A stretch of 21,319 nt of DNA from a virus. The stretch spans positions 1-21,319 of IMG/VR virus record IMGVR_UViG_3300036791_000600; one strand, given 5' to 3'. The notes beneath the pieces are model-generated. The model searched no databases. It was not told the origin of the DNA and worked only from the letters and a program-made list of their open reading frames with translations. Shown piece by piece: positions 6,059-14,221 of the stretch. A program made the position numbers and the translations under genes. Each line of letters starts with the position of its first letter. Positions within the stretch are counted from its first letter, which is position 1.

Positions 6059-7693
6059 TCACGCCCCGAACAAGGTCCTGTCTTCAGCCCCCATGTGAAG
6101 CCGCTCGATGATGAAGTCGGGCGAGATGCTTTCCAGATCGACCGCCCCGGCAATACCTGCGCCCTCGGTAGCATAGGGCTCGAAGGCGTATTTGGCACCC
6201 GGCGGCATGGCAAAACCGATGTCCTGACTGCCGCCGGGCACTCCACCGGCATGGGTGACCAGCTTGCCGGTGAACGAGACGCCACCGCCGAACTCGTCAT
6301 GAAATTCGAGGTACAGGCGTTTCCAGTTCTTGATGGTCACCGGTTTCTGCGCCCCGGTGCCGCGCAGAAACTTGGTTGAGAGTTTCTTGATCAATGCGGG
6401 GTCTGGCTGAGCAAATAGTTGATAGAGATTGGTCCCGTCCGTGCCATAGGGCGTGATGATACTGTCCTGCTCATACGCGCCGATATGCGTCAAGGTGAGG
6501 TTCTGCGAGGCAATCGACCAGAATTCGTTGTCGCCGGTCGGGTGCCACATCAACAACAAATTGCGTTTGACGCCCCACGGGTCGGTGAACATGCCGTTGC
6601 ACAGCAAAACCTTGAAGCCGAACATTGTAGCCGGGCACATCGTCGGCAGAAATTGCGATGTATCCAATGTGTTATAGATGTTGGTCGTGCGCGCGCCGAT
6701 TTCGCGCGTCTCTGCACCGCGTATCTCGAAAATTCCCGCCCCGTTGAACATTTGAAAGTATCGGCCGATGCGGCCGACCGGACGCGGGAAGCGGCTTCCC
6801 ACCTGCGGATCGAGATTTTGATAGTTCATGTTGGTGGTGAACGGGCTCGCCGACGTGCCCTGCCCGGCCAGCTGCACGTTGGCAATCATGTCGGTGGAAC
6901 TGTCACCGAACACATACAGATAGCCCGCACTGGCGGCCAGATCATTGAAGACGTATGTCAGCTTGTTGCCGAAGTAGCCGAAAGACCCGCCTCCGTCCGT
7001 GGTGCTGAAGTCCGCGCCATTAGAGGGCGCGGAAAAGCTGATCACGTCCTTGCCAGCAACAAATAACCGGCTTTGGTAGACCTCCATACAATAAATACCC
7101 GGCAATCCAGTCGGCATGGTGTAGATCGGCGGGCCGGGATTGGTCTCTTGCTGATTGGTCAGCCAGTCGGGCGCGGTAGAACCGGGCGGGGAGAGGGTTG
7201 TTCCGTCCCAGGCGTAGAGCCCTCCAGTCGTGGCACCTTGGGGGCTGCCAAAGAGGACACCGCCGGCTTGCCCGGCAACTGAACCGAAGTATTGAGGCCG
7301 CCACACCACTGCGGTGCCCCAATACTGCGGGGCAATGGGGTTCCAAGCAGTGCCGACGTGGACGACGGTCTGAGTGTCGAGATCGACTTGGTCGATGGTT
7401 CCGTCAGAGAGGAACATCCAGCCGTAGCGACCGGGAGGCGGGGCGGCGAATTGGCTTGTGACATCACCGATAAATCCAAAGAAGATGCGTAGGATACTGG
7501 TTCCGGCGGGTGCCGTATAGATAGCCGGCCCGTGTCCCCAACAAGAGCGCAAAGCACCGGGGCCGATTGCGAACAGATTTTCATTCCAAAATTCCTCGTC
7601 GTCATCGATCGAGCCGCGCGGCGATTGCTGGTTCAGCCCTTTCCAGGTGCCAACGGTGTGGATTTCAAACGGGTTGGCGCTTTGGATAGGCAT
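6059..7693 (-). CDS. P22 gp10-like packaged-DNA stabilisation / tail hub protein
   Basis: The 544-residue product is rich in Gly, Thr, Tyr, Phe and Trp, with repeated blade-like strands (GYLYVFGDSSTDMI, YFQMFNGAGIFEI, FGFKVLLCNGMFTDPWG, LLLMWHPTGDNEFWSI) typical of the beta-propeller tail protein family that includes P22 gp10. Those proteins sit under the portal, hold packaged DNA in and connect to the tail tip. The length is near that of the family (about 470-550). It follows the adaptor gene by one base between stop and start. Assignment is by composition, motif style and gene order. Confidence 0.8.
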   Translation of the reverse strand: MPIQSANPFEIHTVGTWKGLNQQSPRGSIDDDEEFWNENLFAIGPGALRSCWGHGPAIYTAPAGTSILRIFFGFIGDVTSQFAAPPPGRYGWMFLSDGTIDQVDLDTQTVVHVGTAWNPIAPQYWGTAVVWRPQYFGSVAGQAGGVLFGSPQGATTGGLYAWDGTTLSPPGSTAPDWLTNQQETNPGPPIYTMPTGLPGIYCMEVYQSRLFVAGKDVISFSAPSNGADFSTTDGGGSFGYFGNKLTYVFNDLAASAGYLYVFGDSSTDMIANVQLAGQGTSASPFTTNMNYQNLDPQVGSRFPRPVGRIGRYFQMFNGAGIFEIRGAETREIGARTTNIYNTLDTSQFLPTMCPATMFGFKVLLCNGMFTDPWGVKRNLLLMWHPTGDNEFWSIASQNLTLTHIGAYEQDSIITPYGTDGTNLYQLFAQPDPALIKKLSTKFLRGTGAQKPVTIKNWKRLYLEFHDEFGGGVSFTGKLVTHAGGVPGGSQDIGFAMPPGAKYAFEPYATEGAGIAGAVDLESISPDFIIERLHMGAEDRTLFGA

Positions 7694-7694
7694 G

Positions 7695-8429
7695 TCAGGC
7701 GGATCGCATTGTCGCGCCGTATACGTTCGTCACCATCTGCGGACACACCACGGCGGCGGCAAACGGCATCTCGGCATTGAAGGCGACGGCCATGGCCTGC
7801 GCGTCCTGTTGCCGTTGTTGTTGCAACATGGCGAGCACTGCCGCCCACCACACAACCGCGTCCGTCCACGGATACGGGATCAGTTCCGGGTCGTTATCCG
7901 TGAGCAGATTTTCAGGAATACATGTGAGATCGACCTCCATCGGCAGCGACTGCGTCGGAATGGGTGCGAGGTAGAGTGAACCGATGGGACCCTCGTTGAA
8001 CTGAGCATACCAGCCGGGTTCGCTAATCGTACCCATGAAAGTCCGGCCATAGATGCGCATCCTCGCCTGAAAATCAGTGAACACAAGCCTGCGCCAAACG
8101 GGTTTCCAGCTGCCGCCGCGAATGGCCCAATTACCCGCCGCGTCCTGTTGCCACTTGCCGCCGATGCCGACAGCGAGCGAGCGGCAAGACAGGATCGAGC
8201 GCACGCCCGGCAAGGCTTGCTGCGCCAGTGAGTTCCAGGCGGCGAACGGGTAGATTTCCTGATCAGGTACGGTTTGAGTGCCCGGAGGAATGACGCGTAG
8301 GCATCCGCTTGCCGCGGCCACGCGTCTGCGACTGCGATTGATGTAGCTGTTCAGGGTTGGATCGCTGAAGAATTGTCCCTGAAGGTCGTTCAGCAACAGT
8401 CTCGTCTCCGACTGATATTGCGCCAACAT
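7695..8429 (-). CDS. Head-tail adaptor protein
   Basis: From ATG at 8429 the product is 244 residues. The N-terminus (SETRLLLNDLQGQFFSDPTLNSYINRSRRRVAAASGC) has the form of phage adaptor proteins that ring the portal: a short helix, then D-x-x-L-x-x-Y-I-N and a basic helix. The centre contains FEARMRIYGRTF-like strands (DFQARMRIYGRTFMG) and the end a long helix (WWAAVLAMLQQQRQQDAQAMAVAF). Only a weak GGTG precedes the ATG. The open frame continues upstream to 8663, but that part is Arg/His-rich shadow of the TIG gene. The start lies inside the TIG gene, an overlap of 167 bases. Confidence 0.78.
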   Translation of the reverse strand: MLAQYQSETRLLLNDLQGQFFSDPTLNSYINRSRRRVAAASGCLRVIPPGTQTVPDQEIYPFAAWNSLAQQALPGVRSILSCRSLAVGIGGKWQQDAAGNWAIRGGSWKPVWRRLVFTDFQARMRIYGRTFMGTISEPGWYAQFNEGPIGSLYLAPIPTQSLPMEVDLTCIPENLLTDNDPELIPYPWTDAVVWWAAVLAMLQQQRQQDAQAMAVAFNAEMPFAAAVVCPQMVTNVYGATMRSA

Positions 8430-9105
8430 CGTGCGGCACCAGAATTGACATTCCGTTGAGTGTAATCTGTGCAACGGTCGCCGTCGATGGTGGGGTCGTC
8501 GGTGTCGCCCCACCCGTGAAAATATTGGAAAAAACAATCGGCACGCCAGCCGGCGGATTGTTTGGAAAACCGGCGTAGGCGGTCGTCGTGGTGAATTGCG
8601 GCCAGTAGCCGCTAGATGCCGGCGTGGTAGCGCTGCCCGTCTTGAATTGCGGCTGCACCACACCGGCCAGAGACGGCGGGACGGGCGCGGGTCCTATCGC
8701 CGGACCCACCAATGGGCCCTTTGCCGGCGGGATAGCTGGAGGCGGAAAAGCGGGTGGGGGCGGGTTGCCAATGAGCGGGGGCGGAATGATTGGCACGAAA
8801 GCGGGAAAGAAGGCGTCCGTCTTGGTCTGCTCGAAGGTAAAGCCGTTGAACATCGTGTTGTTGCCGCCGGGCGTGACAACGGTGACGTCTACGACCTGAT
8901 CAGCGGTAACGAGCGGCGTGGCGCAGGTGATGCTGGTATCGCTGACGACCACGACACTGGTCGCAGCGACTGCGCCAAACGTGACCGACGTTGCGCCAGT
9001 AAAGCCGTTGCCGCCGATGGTCACTGCGGTGGCTGTGTTCAGCAGCCCGTGATTGGGCGTGATGCTGTTGATGTTTGGCGCGGCTTCGGTTTCGGGCTCG
9101 CCCAT
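8263..9105 (-). CDS. IPT/TIG (Ig-like) domain virion protein
   Basis: The 280-residue product contains a TIG domain at about residues 10-93: the pattern NINSITPNHGLLNTATAVTI, GNGFTGATSVTFG, ITCATPLVTADQVVDVTV is characteristic. A Pro-rich spacer (about 95-145, PPPLIGNPPPPAFPPP) and a Thr/Pro/Phe-rich segment follow. Ig-like domains on phage heads and tails often bind carbohydrates at the host surface. ATG at 9105 was chosen: GGAGG is 5 bases upstream and the ATG overlaps the previous stop (TGATG). The last 55 or so residues, where the adaptor gene overlaps, lose this character (QRSNPEQLHQSQSQTRGRG), suggesting the stop codon was once nearer 8429. Confidence 0.78.
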   Translation of the reverse strand: MGEPETEAAPNINSITPNHGLLNTATAVTIGGNGFTGATSVTFGAVAATSVVVVSDTSITCATPLVTADQVVDVTVVTPGGNNTMFNGFTFEQTKTDAFFPAFVPIIPPPLIGNPPPPAFPPPAIPPAKGPLVGPAIGPAPVPPSLAGVVQPQFKTGSATTPASSGYWPQFTTTTAYAGFPNNPPAGVPIVFSNIFTGGATPTTPPSTATVAQITLNGMSILVPHDVGAISVGDETVAERPSGTILQRSNPEQLHQSQSQTRGRGKRMPTRHSSGHSNRT

Positions 9106-9374
9106 CAGCGCCTCCACCCCCAAGACGGCGGCGGACAGGGTGGTGGGCACGGAAATGGTCCGCTGCTGATCAGCCCGGTTCCGGCGGCGCGCGTCTCACT
9201 CTCCCCCGGCCACGGGGTGCGCGGCAGCGGCCAGCCGCCGCGCCATGGATTGGGATTTCTTGGCATCTGCCAATAGGCCGGATCGTTCCAATGTGATCCG
9301 GGTATTACGTAGCGCGGCGACCGCGCAGGCGAGGCCGGCGGTAGCGGCCCGCAAATCGCTGTATTGGGCGGCAC
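9105..9374 (-). CDS. Pro/Trp-rich small protein, start uncertain
   Basis: Between capsid and TIG genes a frame reads an unusual Pro/Trp sequence (RYVIPGSHWNDPAYWQMPRN, PWRGGWPLPRTPWPGE) and ends at a TGA coupled to the TIG start. The interval is given from a GTG at 9374, whose GGAG is only 2 bases away. A better-spaced GGAGG at the capsid end would start an ATT at 9434 (109 aa), and entry by a -1 shift from the capsid frame is also possible. Another minus frame, ending at 9196, is open across the same bases and reads as an Ala/Arg-rich helix. The coupled stop and Trp/Pro pattern favour the frame given. Function unknown; a head decoration or connector is plausible. Confidence 0.55.
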   Translation of the reverse strand: MPPNTAICGPLPPASPARSPRYVIPGSHWNDPAYWQMPRNPNPWRGGWPLPRTPWPGESETRAAGTGLISSGPFPCPPPCPPPSWGWRR

Positions 9375-9409
9375 GACTCCGCGCGCTACTGACGACGGCG
9401 GTCTCCCGA

Positions 9410-10447
9410 TTAGGGCGGCGGGGCGGGTCCAAATGTTGCACCTCCAGTGATGCCTTCTATCAGGATGCCGGTTGACGGTTTGGAGCAGACGAGGTTGAGC
9501 GCTGTGAGCGACAAGCCGACGCTGGCGATCTGCCCTTGTGGAATTGTTGAATACCAACCAGTCCATGCAAAGTTGGCATCTTCGTGTATTACGAGTGTGA
9601 TGTATTTGGAGTTGAAGCCGATGGCCGTCCCCTTTGGACAATTCAAGTCGAAGAAAATGGGGGTATCCCCGAGCAACAAACCGCGGAAACCTGAATTGAC
9701 TGGATCGTCCTTGCCCCACCTACTTGACGGGTCGTTGTTATAACGCTCGATGCTCATGAAGTCCGTCATGAGCGTAGTCCAATCTTCGATCGACATGACC
9801 ACGAAGTCGAGCGCCTCGCCGCCAGCGTGCTTGGCTGCGTTGAGCAGGTACGGAATGAAGGCAACACGCGACAGCGCCGCGCCCGCCGCCGGGACTTTCA
9901 GGCCAGCCCAGGTGGGATAGGTCGTGCGCGAGAGGCCGCCGTAGGTGGTGACTGTCGTGCCATCGTCATAGGCGTCAAGCAAACCAAACATTTGCAGGGC
10001 GACGTTGGCGGAATTGGAACTGAACAGCGCGGTCGAAAGCGTATTCAGCGCCGAATTTTTCAAGTCGTTGAGTTTCAACATCAAACGGCTGGCGACTGCA
10101 ATCGCATCCTGAGTTACGAGTTGCTCCAGACCCAGGGATGAAACAGGAGTCGCCAGCGCGCACAGGTTAAACTCCGCGTTTACTGTGGCTGCGACGTCGG
10201 TCGGCAAGTTGAACTGGCCAGCCGGGCCGATCCAGCTACTTGTCACGTACTGACCAGTCTGCACGGGCTGCGTATAAGGGGACACGCCGCCCGATGCACG
10301 AATGGCATTTCTGAGCAGTAACGCGAGCAGTGGATTTTGCCGGTAAATCAGCACGACAACCATTTGCGCGAACACGCGACGCACGGTCGCCTCCAACTCC
10401 AATCCGATCGGGCCGGATGGAATTAGGCCACTGCCGAGAATAGGCAT
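9410..10447 (-). CDS. Major capsid protein
   Basis: The 345-residue product has features of a HK97-fold capsid protein: an N-terminal helical region (EATVRRVFAQMVVVLIYRQ), a central domain (DAIAVASRLMLKLNDLKNSALNTL) and a C-terminal half with FVVMSIEDWTTLMTDFMSIERY, GFRGLLLGDTPIFFD and FNSKYITLVIHED. The ATG is preceded by AGAGGT at 5 bases. It directly follows the scaffold gene, the usual order. It ends GPAPPP before TAA; the CCG CCG CCC TAA end is the kind of site where +1 slippage occurs in some phage capsid genes, and an open +1 frame follows. Confidence 0.88.
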   Translation of the reverse strand: MPILGSGLIPSGPIGLELEATVRRVFAQMVVVLIYRQNPLLALLLRNAIRASGGVSPYTQPVQTGQYVTSSWIGPAGQFNLPTDVAATVNAEFNLCALATPVSSLGLEQLVTQDAIAVASRLMLKLNDLKNSALNTLSTALFSSNSANVALQMFGLLDAYDDGTTVTTYGGLSRTTYPTWAGLKVPAAGAALSRVAFIPYLLNAAKHAGGEALDFVVMSIEDWTTLMTDFMSIERYNNDPSSRWGKDDPVNSGFRGLLLGDTPIFFDLNCPKGTAIGFNSKYITLVIHEDANFAWTGWYSTIPQGQIASVGLSLTALNLVCSKPSTGILIEGITGGATFGPAPPP

Positions 10448-10461
10448 TTGCTACCTCTGGA

Positions 10462-11007
10462 TTAGAACCGCTGTTGCTTGGTGCGCGCTTCGTCGTTGCG
10501 CAGTGACTTCAGAATTTCTGACCTCGCCCATTCCTCCGGGTCTTTTGCAATTTCTGCAAACCCCGGTGTTTTGGCGTGGTTCCAACGGTCGTCACTAAAG
10601 GAGGCTTCGATGGGTTTGGGTTCTTTGCTGGCCATGTATTGAGCCGCCACGTCATAGTCGCCGACGTTGCGCTCAACCATCAGCTTCTCCAAGTCTTCCA
10701 TTTGTTTGTCGGAGTAGCCGTACTGTTCTTGCGTTTTCTTGCGCACGCCCTGGAAATGTTTCTGATCTTCCTCGTTGCGGCGGGAGTTTTCCTGCTCCTC
10801 ACGCTCGCGCCGATCTGCGGCTAGACGTTCCTCGACCCGTTGCTCCAGGTCGTAGTCGTCAATGCGCATGTTGGGATGTTTTTTCTTGATCATCCCTTTG
10901 AGCTCGCGGGAGAGCTCGGGATCGTTGTAGAGACTTTCGGCAAAATCGGCGATCTGACGCCTCTGCTGCAAAAAATTGTATTCCTCGTCGGTGACGTTAC
11001 GCGGCAT
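10462..11007 (-). CDS. Scaffold protein
   Basis: The 181-residue protein is highly charged (about 40% Glu, Asp, Lys and Arg) and helical, with a likely coiled coil at about residues 50-95 (DDYDLEQRVEERLAADRRER, RNEEDQKHFQGVRKKTQEQ). A small basic end (SEILKSLRNDEARTKQQRF) matches the capsid-binding tail of many scaffolds. Its position immediately before the major capsid gene is the standard place for a head scaffold. No protease domain is visible, so it is probably expelled whole, as in P22. The start has only a weak GAG upstream. Confidence 0.82.
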   Translation of the reverse strand: MPRNVTDEEYNFLQQRRQIADFAESLYNDPELSRELKGMIKKKHPNMRIDDYDLEQRVEERLAADRREREEQENSRRNEEDQKHFQGVRKKTQEQYGYSDKQMEDLEKLMVERNVGDYDVAAQYMASKEPKPIEASFSDDRWNHAKTPGFAEIAKDPEEWARSEILKSLRNDEARTKQQRF

Positions 11008-11016
11008 AGCTCAAGC

Positions 11017-11202
11017 CTAGTTGTTGTTGGATTTTCCCGTGATGCTCGGCTGCAGCGGCACGCCGCCTTCTGGCTTAGGAACAATTTTTGGGAGGGCCCC
11101 CCACTCTGATACCTCCGACTGAGTATCCACCTGCAGAACGGTGCGGGGCGGTGTTTCTGGAGGTGTAGTGATAGGGGGATCGTACGACCGATTTTGTGCC
11201 AT
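11017..11202 (-). CDS. Small Pro/Thr-rich late protein
   Basis: The 61-residue product is Pro/Thr-rich (PPITTPPETPPRTVLQV), with no helix-forming core, probably disordered. The ribosome-binding site AGGAGGT, 5 bases before the ATG, is the strongest in the late operon, which argues that it is a real and well-expressed gene. It sits between the inserted HNH gene and the scaffold. Function unknown. Confidence 0.7.
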   Translation of the reverse strand: MAQNRSYDPPITTPPETPPRTVLQVDTQSEVSEWGALPKIVPKPEGGVPLQPSITGKSNNN

Positions 11203-11213
11203 AATACCTCCTG

Positions 11214-11666
11214 TTAACTAGTTGAATTTGTTAGCTTTTGACGTGCTCTGAAGCGTTTTAGACCCTCCTGAGCGCACACATAACAAAACCGCCTTCCATC
11301 GGCGCGAATTTTAAGAATGTGACCTCTCGCGCAAGTGTTGACAGTAGCAATGCGGTGCGCGCGTTGGCGACGAATGTTCTCTTGATGCGTTACCAACTCA
11401 AGATGATCGGGGTTTACACACCACCGATTATGACAGAGGTGATCAATCTCTAAGCCCTTGGGGATTGATCCTTTGTGTAGTTCATAGATGACGCGAGCAA
11501 CACGTCCGCCAAGTCTGCGCAACTCTCCAGTCCACCTGATTTTTGCGTAGCCTCTGCTGTGCGGACCAAGCCAGCAGTAACATCCGCATTCGGGAATGGG
11601 CATCGACAATCGCTCGATTGTCTCGGCGACAGTTTCTGCTCGTTTCATGCCCGGAGCGAAAACCAT
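11214..11666 (-). CDS. Free-standing HNH endonuclease
   Basis: The 150-residue protein carries a clear HNH motif: EIDHLCHNRWCVNPDHLELV, with D75-H76, N85 and H88 as core residues. A second zinc site follows (C112ARGH and C128YVC). The start is ATG at 11666, 14 bases after the previous stop; ATG at 11648 is the alternative. The frame continues upstream to 12221, but that part is shadow of the preceding gene. Such enzymes are usually selfish homing endonucleases that nick DNA of related phages; some HNH proteins next to terminases act in packaging, but this one lies away from TerL. It ends 11 bases before the next gene, a compact insertion that leaves both neighbours intact. Confidence 0.9.
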   Translation of the reverse strand: MVFAPGMKRAETVAETIERLSMPIPECGCYCWLGPHSRGYAKIRWTGELRRLGGRVARVIYELHKGSIPKGLEIDHLCHNRWCVNPDHLELVTHQENIRRQRAHRIATVNTCARGHILKIRADGRRFCYVCAQEGLKRFRARQKLTNSTS

Positions 11667-11680
11667 AGTTTTGCTCTTTA

Positions 11681-12169
11681 CTACGATCCTGGCATAGGTG
11701 TCGATGGCATTGGCGCGGGCGCGGGGCCGGCGGGCTGGTCGGGACTGGCTCCCGGCTGCGGCCGTTGCTGCCCGGCAATCTTCGACAACATCGCGCTCTT
11801 GACCAAGCCTTGCAGCAAATCCTGCAGGTTTGTGCGCTGCACGCCAAGTGTCGGCGAGCCCTGTGGCAGGTGGCGGTTGATCCGCTGCAGCGCGCGCAGC
11901 ACGTCCTGGTAAGCCGGGTGTCCCATCAGGCCGGGCAACGCTCTGTTCATTCGCGCCATGGCTTCCTGCAGCATCGTCATGCTCGAAGCCTGATCGCCGG
12001 GACCGGGCGCACTGACCGGCATCTGGCCGCCTTGCTGCTGGCGCAGCTGGGCGAGGACCGGCCCGCCTCCTGGCGGGCCGGCGGGCGGACCTCCGCTCGT
12101 AGCTGGGCCGCTGGGTGAAGGGGGCCCGCCTTCCTCTGCCGCGTCCTGCTGACTGTCGAGAAACGACAT
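11681..12169 (-). CDS. Pro/Gly/Gln-rich late protein after portal
   Basis: The 162-residue product has a disordered N-terminus (PPSPSGPATSGGPPAGPPGG), a helical centre at about residues 62-130 (TMLQEAMARMNRALPGLMGH, NLQDLLQGLVKSAMLSKI) and a Pro-rich tail. GAGGCG lies 5 bases before the ATG. It is encoded between portal and capsid genes, a position often held by scaffold-like or portal-associated proteins, but no family is recognised. Confidence 0.75.
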   Translation of the reverse strand: MSFLDSQQDAAEEGGPPSPSGPATSGGPPAGPPGGGPVLAQLRQQQGGQMPVSAPGPGDQASSMTMLQEAMARMNRALPGLMGHPAYQDVLRALQRINRHLPQGSPTLGVQRTNLQDLLQGLVKSAMLSKIAGQQRPQPGASPDQPAGPAPAPMPSTPMPGS

Positions 12170-12189
12170 GATCGCCTCGTATTAGGTGC

Positions 12190-12210
12190 CGCCCCCGCTC
12201 ACAGGGGGCG
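12190..12210 (-). other. GC-rich hairpin between portal and the next gene
   Basis: A perfect 7-bp inverted repeat (CGCCCCC / GGGGGCG, 7-base loop) lies in the 115-base gap after the portal gene. No U-run follows on either strand, so it is not a typical intrinsic terminator. An RNA stability or processing element is more likely. Little else is seen in the gap. Confidence 0.45.
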
Positions 12211-12284
12211 AGGAGGGACAACGGGGGCGGCGGTGTGCTTCCAGGGTCGGGGGACGACTGAGAAGCAACAACAAGGCTACACCC

Positions 12285-14006
12285 CTAACCGCGCCGTCGT
12301 CTACCGCCTCCGCGCCCTTGCTGCCGGTTGGGCAGCTGCAGCACGTCGCGCATGGTTTCCTTGGCCTCCTCCTGTTGGGCGGCTTGGGCCTGCTGTTTCT
12401 TGCGCTGGCGCAAGCGGGACAGCAGCAAATCGGCTCCCGGCGGGTGCAGCATATGGATCAGGTCCTCGCTGTCGATCGCCTGGGCGCGGGCGAGGGCAAT
12501 GGCGATCTGGCGATTGTCCTCGGCAAAGGCCGGGCTGGCTGAATGGCTGTCTACCTGGACTTGGAAGTCGTCAGGTATCTGGTGCAGGGTAAATTCGATC
12601 TTGCTGTCGCCGGTCGTGTAGATGTGGGCATCCATGGCCTGCATGACGCGCAGACACAGATAGCCGCTCTCGGCCAACTGCCGTTCGATGCGCGCGGCTT
12701 GATCGATCAGCCGCGGGGTCGAGGTGCGCACCAGGGTTTGCGCGTGCACGCCGGCACGCACGCCGGGCTCGCCCTGGCCGGACATCACCGGGGTAAAACC
12801 GGCCGCCTCGTCAAACAGCTGAAACAGGAACTGTAGTTCCTCCAAATAATTCGGTGGGGGCACATCGAGCAGTTTTTGTGATTTTGCATTTGGGTTGGGG
12901 TCGTTGATAAAGCCGCCCTCGTTGATGATCTTGAAATATTGCTCCTCGGTGATCGACGTGAACCCGCTGAACACCTGCGGCGCGCGCGAGTTTCGTTCCC
13001 AGGCCACTTGATTGTCGCGCATACGGCGGTTGAGGACATCCTGCAGCATCTGCACGTCGGCAATCCAGGAACGGCCCCAAAAATAGCCGGGGGTCGGCTG
13101 CGCCTGCACTTTGACGAACGGGTGGCGGCCGGGGATTTTGCTGATGTTGCGGCGGGGGTCGTCGCCCTCGATGATGATGGGCTCGTCGCCGTAAATGCAC
13201 TGGATGACGGTGTAATCGCCGTCGCGGTCACGGTCCTTGACCCAGAGCTCGCACAGCTTGACGGTCGGGGTCAGCTTGCGGTTTGGCCGCCACGGGGTCG
13301 GTACGGGGAACACGTTGACAATGCCGGCCGCCTCGGAGCGCGGTGAACTGCCGACGTCGCCCAACGGCTGCAGGCCGCCGACAACCATGGCGTGGAAATA
13401 CGAGGGGGTCTCCTCCGCGTCCCGGTCACTGCGCCGGCCGGCCTCGACTTGCTCCATGATTTGCCGATAGCGCTTGTGTCCTTGCAGGATGCTGCGCAAG
13501 CGGCTGATGGTGGGGTAGCTGACGTGGCAGAACGCCTCCTGCTCATCGAGCGACATGGTAGTTTCAGCCAGCACGCCAAAATTCTGCGGGTGCACTTGCC
13601 CGACACTGAAGCCGTAGTCGTCGGTCGGAATGTGTTTGAGAATGGCGCAGCCGTTGATCAGCGACCACACCACGGTTTCGGCAAACGTCACGTCCGAGTC
13701 GGTGTTGCGATAGTCGGCCGAAAGTTTTTCCGAGACCAGCTGGGCGCGTTCCAGCACGCTGTCGTCCTGGCTGGTGTCGTAGACCATGGCAAACCGCACG
13801 TCGGTCGGCTGCATCAGAAAGCCGGCGAGCTTGTCAATGAACGGCTTGGTTTTGTTGTAGATCGCGGCTTTTTGGTCCCAAGTGCCTTGGTAGTAATACT
13901 GCGCGGCGCGGGTGTAGATCATGCCGCGTTCTTCGGAACTGGCCATACATTCGTCAGCCAGTTCCTTGACCCATAATCCCAGGTCCTCGTCAGGAATGCG
14001 CAGCAT
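12285..14006 (-). CDS. Portal protein
   Basis: The 573-residue product matches podovirus-type portals in length and layout: an N-terminal helical/alpha-beta region (WDQKAAIYNKTKPFIDKLAG, FAETVVWSLINGCAILKH), a middle wing (YFHAMVVGGL, VNVFPVPTPWRPN), stem and crown helices (PGYFWGRSWIADVQMLQDVL, NRRMRDNQVAWERNSRAPQV), and a Gln/Arg-rich tail ending GRGGGRRRRG. Twelve copies would form the DNA channel and dock TerL. The ATG lies within the end of the preceding gene (17-base overlap). The basic tail could touch DNA in the channel. Confidence 0.88.
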   Translation of the reverse strand: MLRIPDEDLGLWVKELADECMASSEERGMIYTRAAQYYYQGTWDQKAAIYNKTKPFIDKLAGFLMQPTDVRFAMVYDTSQDDSVLERAQLVSEKLSADYRNTDSDVTFAETVVWSLINGCAILKHIPTDDYGFSVGQVHPQNFGVLAETTMSLDEQEAFCHVSYPTISRLRSILQGHKRYRQIMEQVEAGRRSDRDAEETPSYFHAMVVGGLQPLGDVGSSPRSEAAGIVNVFPVPTPWRPNRKLTPTVKLCELWVKDRDRDGDYTVIQCIYGDEPIIIEGDDPRRNISKIPGRHPFVKVQAQPTPGYFWGRSWIADVQMLQDVLNRRMRDNQVAWERNSRAPQVFSGFTSITEEQYFKIINEGGFINDPNPNAKSQKLLDVPPPNYLEELQFLFQLFDEAAGFTPVMSGQGEPGVRAGVHAQTLVRTSTPRLIDQAARIERQLAESGYLCLRVMQAMDAHIYTTGDSKIEFTLHQIPDDFQVQVDSHSASPAFAEDNRQIAIALARAQAIDSEDLIHMLHPPGADLLLSRLRQRKKQQAQAAQQEEAKETMRDVLQLPNRQQGRGGGRRRRG

Positions 14007-14217
14007 TGCTCCACTCCGTGTCCATGGCTCGCCACTCGACTTCGCGATGCACAGCGTTCAGCTGGACAACGATATTCTCGCTGTGGACTTTGCTTTTGTC
14101 GAGTTTGTCCATCCAGCGCCAGAGCGCGGCCTCGTAAACGATCAGGTCGGCCATACTCATTCGGGTGATGCGCTGTTCCTGCAGCTTGGTTAGTCGGTGC
14201 TGCAGGATGATGGGCAT
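13990..14217 (-). CDS. Small helical protein before portal
   Basis: The 75-residue protein is largely helical and amphipathic (RLTKLQEQRITRMSMADLIVY, LWRWMDKLDKSKVH). It has no cysteine motif or membrane segment. It begins two bases after the previous stop (TGATAATATG) and overlaps the portal start by 17 bases, so it is translated with both neighbours. Possibly a portal or terminase accessory; no homology recognised. Confidence 0.75.
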   Translation of the reverse strand: MPIILQHRLTKLQEQRITRMSMADLIVYEAALWRWMDKLDKSKVHSENIVVQLNAVHREVEWRAMDTEWSNAAHS

Positions 14218-14221
14218 ATTA

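Noticed and set aside
5893-6300. 135-codon minus frame overlapping the end of the gp10-like gene
   Set aside because: Mostly the shadow of the gp10-like gene and crosses the micro-ORF a start region.
11667-12221. N-terminal extension of the HNH gene frame
   Set aside because: It is the off-frame reading of the Pro/Gln-rich gene; the HNH protein has a normal ATG after that gene's stop.
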